Below are positions 1 to 4,645 of a stretch of DNA of 5,130 bases, one piece after another. Positions within the stretch are counted from its first letter, which is position 1. Every line of letters starts with the position of its first letter. The DNA is taken from positions 1 to 5,130 of the forward strand of contig CAYWTX010000343.1 in assembly GCA_964461295.1 (NCBI GenBank), given 5' to 3'. The translations under genes were made by a program, and so were the position numbers. The notes beneath the pieces were generated by a model, which saw only the letters and a program-made list of their open reading frames with translations, did not search any database and was not told the DNA's origin. The stretch comes from CAYWTX01 sp964461295. GTDB taxonomy: Bacteria; Planctomycetota; Phycisphaerae; SM23-33.

Positions 1-1188
1 CAGGACCCGCCGCAGGACGTAGATCTGCCCGCGCAGTCGCTGGAATCGCCTGTTGCGGTCCAGCCTGCTCAGGAACGGTTCCATCTTGTCGGCCATGGCG
101 GCCACCTGCACCATGACCTTGCTGAACGGCTGCTTGAGATAGTGGTTGATGCCGCGGTATCGCTTGCCGTCGCTGATGAGCAGCGTCATGGACTCGCAAT
201 TGGGGTGTGCGCCGGCCAGCAGGAGCACCTCGCTGCGCGGGTTGTCGCGGAAGAACGATCGCATCTGGCGCAGGGCGTAGGACAGGCCGGCGGGGACGAA
301 CTCGACCTGGCCGCCGGGGATGGCGGCCTGGACCATCTTCTCGACGTCCTCCATGGTGGTGTGGACGCCGGAGTCGAAGTCGCCGGGCTTCCAGTTCTCC
401 GTCAGCGGGATCATGCCGACGTCGGAGATCAGGTCGCGGTTGTCGTGGATGAACTGGAAGAAATCTTCCATGTACATATCGTTGAAGCCGCGTCCGGCCG
501 TGGCGATGATCGTGTGCTTGCGCCGGCTGTACTTGGAGAGGTTGGCCAGCGCCTTCATCTTCTTGTCGTAGGCGGGGCGGTTGTGGCGGAGCTTTTCGTA
601 GATATCGGCGTTTCGGCCGTCGAAGCCGAAGCGGAAGGGCACGCGTGCCTCGCAGAGCTTGCGGCAGTATTCCTCGTCGGCCAGGCGGATTCCGTTGGTG
701 ACGACGTGGGGCTTCAGGCCGTGCTTCTTGGCGACGGCGATGATGTCCATGAGGTCCTCGCGGACGGTGGGTTCGCCGCCGAACAGGAGGACGACGGGAT
801 TGGGCTGCATCCGGGCCAGGTCGGCGAAGATCTTCTCGAAGTAGTCCATGGGCGGGTTGAAGTCGAAGCCCATGCCCTTGATGGTGGCGATGCAGATGGG
901 GCAGTTCATGTTGCAGCGGTTCGTCACGTCGAGGAAGACGATGTTGGGCTTGTGGTCGATGCGGCACCGGTCGCAGTGGAGGCTGCAGGCCTGGCGGCCG
1001 AGGTCGACGTACTGCCAGAGGTCGCGCTTGGCCTGCCAGACTTCAGCGTCGCGGCTGACGCGGGACTCGGTCTTTCCGCAGGTGGGGCAGTCCTTGCGGA
1101 TCCACTTTTCGCCGTCCTTGGTGAAGAACTCGGCGCTCACGCGCCCGCGGCAGTTGTTGCACAAGCCCAGGTTCGGTTTCGGCTCCAT
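1..1188 (-). CDS. Radical SAM enzyme, COG1964/tetraether-lipid-synthase-like (3' end beyond window)
   Basis: An open frame of 396 codons starts at an ATG at 1188 and runs off the left edge without a stop. AAGGAGA at 1204-1198 lies 9 bases upstream and supports this start. The radical SAM cluster motif CX3CX2C is at C92, C96 and C99 (C-N-M-N-C-P-I-C), preceded by a hydrophobic strand ending in DVTNR. GGEPT at 137-141 is the SAM-binding GGE motif. The N-terminus has two CX2C pairs, C10/C13 and C34/C37, resembling a rubredoxin or zinc-ribbon site. A second CX3CX2C follows at C68, C72 and C75. HPNC near 328-331 is also family-like. This order resembles COG1964 proteins, which include archaeal tetraether lipid synthase (MJ0619). 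The fold and SAM chemistry are clear; the substrate is not, and lipid coupling is only one possibility. The gene lies 173 bases downstream of the thioredoxin-like gene on the same strand, so co-transcription is possible. Confidence 0.9.
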   Translation of the reverse strand, partial: MEPKPNLGLCNNCRGRVSAEFFTKDGEKWIRKDCPTCGKTESRVSRDAEVWQAKRDLWQYVDLGRQACSLHCDRCRIDHKPNIVFLDVTNRCNMNCPICIATIKGMGFDFNPPMDYFEKIFADLARMQPNPVVLLFGGEPTVREDLMDIIAVAKKHGLKPHVVTNGIRLADEEYCRKLCEARVPFRFGFDGRNADIYEKLRHNRPAYDKKMKALANLSKYSRRKHTIIATAGRGFNDMYMEDFFQFIHDNRDLISDVGMIPLTENWKPGDFDSGVHTTMEDVEKMVQAAIPGGQVEFVPAGLSYALRQMRSFFRDNPRSEVLLLAGAHPNCESMTLLISDGKRYRGINHYLKQPFSKVMVQVAAMADKMEPFLSRLDRNRRFQRLRGQIYVLRRVL

Positions 1189-1361
1189 CGTAACGTGTCT
1201 CCTTGCGCCGCGGCGGAGAAGATGCTCGCGAACGTATCAAGGCGAAGTGTATCGGAAGGCAACGCCGGGAAGCAAGCCTGGGGGCAAGCCGGCTCTCGCC
1301 GGGACGGGCGCCGCGCTGTGCGCGCAGACCCGTCGATCATCTTCTCGACGAGGCGAGGCGG

Positions 1362-1943
1362 TCACGGGATTTCCGGCTGCGCGGCGGGTTTGGGGGCCTT
1401 GACGGCCTTTACCTCGGGCGGCGCCACGGGCGCGGGATGCGGGGCCGGCGCAACCGGAGCGGCGGCCGCCGGCGCCGGGTTGGTGGAAGGTTGCGTGGAG
1501 GCCAGGGCAAGTTGTTCGTCGAGAGCGAGCCGCATGGAGGCGATGTTGTTGCTCATCACCCAGCGGTGGACCTCCACTCCGTCGCGGAAGAGGATGACGG
1601 TTGGGAAGATGTTGATGTCGTAGCGGGTCTTTATCTCGTGCGAGGGCACGGCGAAGTTCGCCTTCATCACCATGAAGTTGGCGATCGTCGCGCGGTCCTT
1701 GTACTCCAGGGCCAGCTTCTGCATCGTGCTGTCCACCGGGATGCAGGTCGCGCAGCCCGCCTTGAAGAAGTCCACCAGCACCGGGCGACCCGTCTGGATC
1801 GCCTCCTGGAACTCGGCTTCCGTCCTCAGTTTGGTGATCTCGCTGGTCGAGCAGCCGCCGCAGGCCATGGCCACCGCAGCCGCCACAACCGCCGACAATC
1901 CGAACCTTCGCGAACCGACGCCGACACCGCACACTGGAAACAT
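1362..1943 (-). CDS. Exported thioredoxin-fold protein, probable lipoprotein, with Pro/Ala-rich tail
   Basis: This 193-residue protein carries a thioredoxin domain from about residue 38 to 145. The strand VLVDFFKAG leads into the active site C64-A-T-C67, and the cis-proline motif FPT (P114) is followed by the VILFRDG strand. The usual Trp before the first Cys is replaced by Gly. The N-terminus is a signal sequence with SRR at 11-13, a hydrophobic core at about 16-27 and Cys at 28 and 31. A lipobox is plausible, but which Cys is lipidated is unclear. Residues from about 150 are Pro/Ala-rich and probably a flexible extension. I chose ATG 1943 because GGAGA lies 6 bases upstream and it gives a compact signal peptide. 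A TTG at 1985 would add 14 residues but lacks a good ribosome binding site. The gene follows the peroxiredoxin gene by 45 bases, so it may supply electrons to that enzyme outside the cytoplasm (inference). A general thiol-disulfide role is the alternative. Confidence 0.9.
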   Translation of the reverse strand: MFPVCGVGVGSRRFGLSAVVAAAVAMACGGCSTSEITKLRTEAEFQEAIQTGRPVLVDFFKAGCATCIPVDSTMQKLALEYKDRATIANFMVMKANFAVPSHEIKTRYDINIFPTVILFRDGVEVHRWVMSNNIASMRLALDEQLALASTQPSTNPAPAAAAPVAPAPHPAPVAPPEVKAVKAPKPAAQPEIP

Positions 1944-1949
1944 GCTGTC

Positions 1950-1954
1950 TCTCC
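1950..1954 (-). promoter_or_regulatory. Ribosome binding site deciding the thioredoxin-like gene start
   Basis: GGAGA on the minus strand, 6 bases before ATG 1943. The competing TTG at 1985 is preceded by CGGTAACGG, which overlaps the peroxiredoxin stop codon and has no purine-rich site. This favours the shorter protein. Confidence 0.65.
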
Positions 1955-1988
1955 AGCCCCTGGGGTTCTTCCGGACACTCTCCAACCG

Positions 1989-2615
1989 TTACCGTTTCGA
2001 CGGAACCTGGAGGGCAGCCAGCTTCTGCCGCACCCGCCGGGCGTGCCCTTCCGGGATCACTTCAGGCCAATGATAGCGGATGATTCCCTTCGGGTCCATA
2101 AGGTAGGTGCAGCGAATGACGCGGCCGTACCGGGTGCTGCCCAAGGCGACATCCGCAAACGCTCCGTAGCTCCGCATCACCTGGTGGGTCGGATCGCTGA
2201 GCAGGTCCAGGCCGAGCTTGTAGCGATCGACGAAGGCCTTGTGCGTCTGGACGGAGTCTTCGCTGACCCCGAGGATGCGGGCGTTCATGTCGCGGAAGTG
2301 CGTCAGCAGATTGGTGAATTCCGTCGCCTGGCACGTGCAGCCGGGCGTGTCATCCTTGGGGTAGAAGTAGAGGATGACCCATTGGCCGCGCAGGGCGCTG
2401 AGCTTCACGGTGCGGTCGTCCTGGTCCTTGAGGGAGAAGTCGGGCGCGGTCTTGCCGATTGCCGGCGAGCGCGCCGAGGCCGCCTCCTCCTGCACGGCGG
2501 GTTGCTTGAGCGATTCGCGTCTTGACGCCTGGTCGCTCGCGGTGGACGCTTCGGGCTGCTGCTGACAACCTACCAGGACCATCGCCGCCGCCGCCAGGAG
2601 CATCGCATTCTTCAC
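1989..2615 (-). CDS. Lipoprotein peroxiredoxin, Bcp/AhpC-TSA family
   Basis: This 208-residue protein probably reduces hydrogen peroxide or organic hydroperoxides at the outer face of a membrane. Residues 1-17 form a lipoprotein signal ending in the lipobox L14-V-G-C17. A polar linker of about 35 residues follows, and the peroxiredoxin domain begins near I53 (IGKTAPDFSL). The family motif PxxxTxxC is at 86-93 (P-K-D-D-T-P-G-C), making C93 the peroxidatic cysteine. R168 in the strand VIRCTYLMD fits the conserved catalytic arginine. Other cysteines are C95, only two residues after C93, and C169. The typical Bcp resolving position, five residues after the peroxidatic Cys, is Thr here (T98), so resolution may depend on an external thiol partner such as the adjacent thioredoxin-like protein (inference). 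The start is a GTG with AGGGA 7 bases upstream; ATG 2603 is too far from that site. It is the first gene of the minus-strand group. Confidence 0.94.
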   Translation of the reverse strand: MKNAMLLAAAAMVLVGCQQQPEASTASDQASRRESLKQPAVQEEAASARSPAIGKTAPDFSLKDQDDRTVKLSALRGQWVILYFYPKDDTPGCTCQATEFTNLLTHFRDMNARILGVSEDSVQTHKAFVDRYKLGLDLLSDPTHQVMRSYGAFADVALGSTRYGRVIRCTYLMDPKGIIRYHWPEVIPEGHARRVRQKLAALQVPSKR

Positions 2616-2683
2616 AGGCTTGTCCCTTCCGTGCTTCGTTTGTTGAACGCCTTTCCATTATTGGCGCGTGCGGCGGCGGAAAT

Positions 2684-2713
2684 CCGGCACTTGCACTCAC
2701 CTTGTGGTGCCGG
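2684..2713. repeat. 7-bp perfect inverted repeat in the divergent intergenic region
   Basis: CCGGCAC at 2684-2690 pairs exactly with GTGCCGG at 2707-2713 across 16 bases. It lies between the peroxiredoxin start and the promoter-like boxes of the plus-strand group. It could be an operator or a hairpin in the peroxiredoxin mRNA leader. There is no T-run, so a terminator is unlikely. In GC-rich DNA a chance palindrome of this size is possible. Confidence 0.4.
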
Positions 2714-2776
2714 CCGTGTCTGCCGACGAGCAAACCCCGCCGGAAGAGCCGGGAACGTATTCTTGGCGAAAAGTGG

Positions 2777-2802
2777 TTGACGGGCGGGGGCGGCGGTATA
2801 AT
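2777..2802 (+). promoter_or_regulatory. Sigma70-type promoter candidate for the VKDF-repeat operon
   Basis: TTGACG (2777-2782) and a perfect TATAAT (2797-2802) stand out in GC-rich surroundings, followed by a leader of about 80 bases before ATG 2890. The spacer is 14 bases, shorter than the usual 16-18. Either spacing is relaxed in this organism, or only the -10 box is used with a poorer -35 such as TGGTTG at 2774. Initiation would be expected near 2808-2810. Confidence 0.55.
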
Positions 2803-2889
2803 TCGGGCGCAAATCTCAAGAAGAAGTTGTCCCGCTTGGCTGTGTGGCAAGGTGGGCGTCTTCAGGAAGAAAGGCGAAGGAGAGAGGCG

Positions 2890-4251
2890 ATGCGCAAGGC
2901 ACTGAAAGCCGGGAAGTATCTCATCTGCGCGGCGGTCTTGGGCGCGGTGACGACGGCGGGCTGGGCGGGCGACGCGCTGGACGCGCAGAAGGCGGCCCAG
3001 CGGAAGTTGCTGGCGTACCGCGCGGCGCGGGCGGACGGCATGCGGAAGCTGGGCGAGCGGATCCGCGGCCTGCGCATCACCTCGGACACGTACGTGAAGG
3101 ATTTCGTGACCGAGTCGGACCAGATTCGCACCGCCCTGGAGGCGTTCCTGGCGGGCATCCGGGAAGAGGGCAAGCCGGTGTACCAGGAAGACGGCACTTG
3201 CCAGGTGACGGTGGTCGTGGACCTGGCGACGGTGACGGTGACGTTGGAGCAGATCTACAACAAGTACTACAAGGGCGGCAGGTTCAAGATCGAGGACATT
3301 CAGAAGATCACGGTCAATAACGACGTGAAGACGCTGAAGGAAGTCGGCCAGGGGGCCCCTCGCATGGAGTTCGAGGAAGCCGACCTGGTGCCGACGACGG
3401 CGGGCGAGCCGGTCCGCGTGCCGTCCGGCGCGATGAAGTTCTGGATGGCCCACTGCATGCCGCAGGGGCGTCTGATGGCCGAGCGGGCCGCCCGGGTGGA
3501 GGGCATGCGCCGCCTGGCGGAGCGCATCAAGGGCGTGTACATCACGTCCAGCACGAGCGTGAAGGACTTCGTGGCTGAGAGCGACGACATCAACGTCCGG
3601 ATGGACACCTTCCTAAAGGGCGCCCGCGAGGTGGGCGTTCGCTACCACGACAACGAGTTGATCGTGGAAGTCGAGATGGAAGTCACGCTGCGGACGGTGT
3701 ACGCGACGGTGAAGGAATGGGGCGAGGCTCACTACAAGGGAGACAAGCTCCAGCTCCAGAAGCTTCAGGAGTTGAGCGTCGAGGCCAAGGACGAGAAGAT
3801 CCGCGAGGTCGGCATGGGCGTTCCGCCCGAGAAGTACCTGAAGGACGTCACGCCCGCGATCAAGGCGACCAACGCCCTGGCCGGCAACGTGCCCGACTGG
3901 ATCTGCAAGAACATGCGGACCGCGGGCGAGTCGGCCGTGGATGGCTCGCGCCCCGAGGCGCAGGCGAAGCTGATGGCGTATCGCGCCGCGGAGCTGGACG
4001 CCCGGCGCAAGCTGTCCGAGCAGATCAACGGGCTGTACATCACCTCCAGCACGACGGTGAAGGACTTTGTCGCGCAGAACGACGAGATCAACACGTCCAT
4101 GATGGCCTTCCAGCAGGGCGCCCGCGTGCTGGACGAGACGCGGAAGGTCAAGGCGGACGGCACGGCCGAGGTGATCGTCGAGATCGAGCTCAAGCCGCTG
4201 TGGAACTCGATCATGACCTACACGCGGAAACTGAGCATCACGCTGAAATAG
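2890..4251 (+). CDS. Secreted protein with three VKDF-signature domains (LPP20/FlgT-N-like, function unknown)
   Basis: This 453-residue protein has a Sec signal peptide with KALKAGK, a hydrophobic core at about 10-23 and probable cleavage after A26 (A-G-W-A). No lipobox is present. The mature part is three tandem copies of one domain, at about residues 39-112, 194-265 and 360-434. Each has a helix of the form LxAxRAAxxxxxRKLxExIxG, then [RY]ITSxTxVKDF, a further acidic helix with D-x-I, and a beta strand of alternating Val/Glu. VKDF begins at V69, V224 and V390. The segments after copies 1 and 2 also match each other (YKG...EVGxGxP); copy 3 ends without it. ATG 2890 is chosen because AAGGAGAG lies at 2877-2884; earlier in-frame starts would fall in or before the promoter. 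The helix-strand pattern recalls LPP20/FlgT-N envelope proteins, but I cannot assign a function. It heads a likely operon with the two exported proteins downstream. Confidence 0.9.
   Translation: MRKALKAGKYLICAAVLGAVTTAGWAGDALDAQKAAQRKLLAYRAARADGMRKLGERIRGLRITSDTYVKDFVTESDQIRTALEAFLAGIREEGKPVYQEDGTCQVTVVVDLATVTVTLEQIYNKYYKGGRFKIEDIQKITVNNDVKTLKEVGQGAPRMEFEEADLVPTTAGEPVRVPSGAMKFWMAHCMPQGRLMAERAARVEGMRRLAERIKGVYITSSTSVKDFVAESDDINVRMDTFLKGAREVGVRYHDNELIVEVEMEVTLRTVYATVKEWGEAHYKGDKLQLQKLQELSVEAKDEKIREVGMGVPPEKYLKDVTPAIKATNALAGNVPDWICKNMRTAGESAVDGSRPEAQAKLMAYRAAELDARRKLSEQINGLYITSSTTVKDFVAQNDEINTSMMAFQQGARVLDETRKVKADGTAEVIVEIELKPLWNSIMTYTRKLSITLK
3004..3225 (+). repeat. VKDF domain copy 1
   Basis: Residues 39-112 of the three-domain protein. 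The signature reads ITSDTYVKDF with V69, followed by E-S-D-Q-I and strand QVTVVVDL. Compared with copy 2 at an offset of 155 residues, the Arg-Ala-Ala helix and signature align without gaps. Confidence 0.85.
3469..3684 (+). repeat. VKDF domain copy 2
   Basis: Residues 194-265. The signature reads YITSSTSVKDF with V224, then ESDDI and a strand rich in alternating Glu and Val. It is preceded by FWMAHCM, which has a weak counterpart (DWICKNM) before copy 3. It lacks about three residues in the hairpin before the final strand. Confidence 0.85.
3967..4191 (+). repeat. VKDF domain copy 3
   Basis: Residues 360-434. The signature reads YITSSTTVKDF with V390, then QNDEI and strand AEVIVEIEL. The offset from copy 2 is 166 residues. 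It is closer to copy 2 than to copy 1 around the signature. Confidence 0.85.
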
Positions 4252-4305
4252 GTGAACGGGATCCGGTGGTCGGTAGCCGGTGAGGCCGGCCCGCTTCAGC
4301 GGCGT

Positions 4306-4327
4306 CGGTCCGAAAGCACAGGGACCG
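4306..4327 (+). repeat. Small inverted repeat upstream of the 51-residue lipoprotein gene
   Basis: CGGTCC (4306-4311) and GGACCG (4322-4327) form a perfect 6-bp stem with a 10-base loop in the 111-base gap between the first two plus-strand genes. There is no T-run, so it is not a convincing terminator. It might be an mRNA processing or stability hairpin, or chance. Confidence 0.3.
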
Positions 4328-4362
4328 GTACCTGGAAGCCGGAAGTCAGGAAAGGACATCCC

Positions 4363-4518
4363 ATGCTGAAGAAGATGGTTTCGTTGGTGATGGTGGTGGC
4401 GATCACGCTGGTCGGGCCGGTGATTCTGGTGGGCTGCGCGGACAAGGACGAAATCCGCGTCGAGCGCCGCACCGAGATCAAGGACGTTCAGGTCCACCAG
4501 GACACGGTGGTGAAGTAA
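4363..4518 (+). CDS. Small lipoprotein, 51 residues, unknown function
   Basis: The start ATG 4363 has AAAGGA at 4351-4356, 6 bases upstream. The protein begins M-L-K-K, has a hydrophobic stretch at about 5-24, and ends its signal with the lipobox L22-V-G-C25. The predicted mature peptide is only 27 residues, highly charged (DKDEIRVERRTEIKD), with no Cys after the lipidated one and no recognisable domain. Ala at +2 does not match the Asp inner-membrane retention signal of E. coli, so outer-membrane placement is possible if that rule holds here. It sits between two exported VKDF-domain genes on the same strand (111 bases after one, 127 before the other) and may belong to the same envelope assembly. 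The clear lipobox and ribosome binding site make a spurious frame unlikely despite its size. Confidence 0.8.
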   Translation: MLKKMVSLVMVVAITLVGPVILVGCADKDEIRVERRTEIKDVQVHQDTVVK

Positions 4519-4527
4519 GGGCGACAT

Positions 4528-4551
4528 CGGGCAACGGCCCATGTATGCCCG
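4528..4551 (+). repeat. Inverted repeat just after the small lipoprotein stop
   Basis: CGGGCA (4528-4533) and TGCCCG (4546-4551) make a perfect 6-bp stem with a 12-base loop, starting 10 bases after the stop codon. There is no T-tract. It directly abuts the first hairpin repeat, so it may be part of a larger structured intergenic element or a weak transcription barrier. Confidence 0.35.
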
Positions 4552-4552
4552 G

Positions 4553-4580
4553 CGCGGCCACGACGGAGCGTGGCCCTCCA
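4553..4580 (-). repeat. REP-like 28-base hairpin repeat, copy 1 (minus orientation)
   Basis: Read on the minus strand it starts TGGAGGG and contains the perfect 7-bp stem GGCCACG/CGTGGCC around the loop CTCCGT (plus-strand stem at 4556-4562 and 4569-4575). It matches copy 2 at 23 of 28 positions in inverted orientation. Confidence 0.75.
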
Positions 4581-4599
4581 GAGCAGAGGATGGATGCCT

Positions 4600-4627
4600 T
4601 GGAGGGACGCGATCCGTCGTGTCCGCT
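4600..4627 (+). repeat. REP-like 28-base hairpin repeat, copy 2 (plus orientation)
   Basis: It starts TGGAGGG and has the stem GGACGCG (4605-4611) / CGTGTCC (4618-4624), with one G-T wobble, around the loop ATCCGT. Differences from copy 1 in the stem keep pairing: one C-G pair becomes A-T and one A-T becomes G-T. It ends 4 bases before the ribosome binding site of the last gene. Confidence 0.75.
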
Positions 4628-4645
4628 CCACAAGGAGTTTCACGC

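Noticed and set aside
1312..1324. CGCGC/GCGCG stem with a 3-base loop
   Set aside because: Short GC palindromes are expected by chance at this composition, and no T-run follows.
142..1623. 493-codon open frame on the plus strand
   Set aside because: It is antisense to the radical SAM and thioredoxin-like genes, both of which have clear motifs. Its protein is low-complexity Val/Ala/Gly/Asp-rich, as expected from the complement of GC-rich coding DNA.
1944..1985. TTG start for the thioredoxin-like protein
   Set aside because: No ribosome binding site, and it would add 14 polar residues in front of a normal signal peptide.
1203..2525. 440-codon open frame on the plus strand
   Set aside because: It overlaps the thioredoxin-like and peroxiredoxin genes on the opposite strand, has Arg/Gly/His-rich composition and no recognisable domain.
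2668..2889. Longer N-terminus for the three-domain protein from upstream in-frame starts
   Set aside because: It would include the promoter boxes and bury the signal peptide. ATG 2890 has a strong ribosome binding site.
2350..3453. 367-codon open frame on the minus strand
   Set aside because: It spans the divergent promoter region and is antisense to the repeat protein. Its composition is typical of a shadow frame.
3004..4191. The repeated DNA inside the first plus-strand gene as a CRISPR or mobile-element repeat
   Set aside because: The repetition is in frame, diverged at the DNA level and explained by protein domain duplication; there are no regular spacers.
4252..4362. Longer version of the small lipoprotein from GTG 4252
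   Set aside because: It would put 37 residues before the signal sequence. ATG 4363 has its own ribosome binding site.
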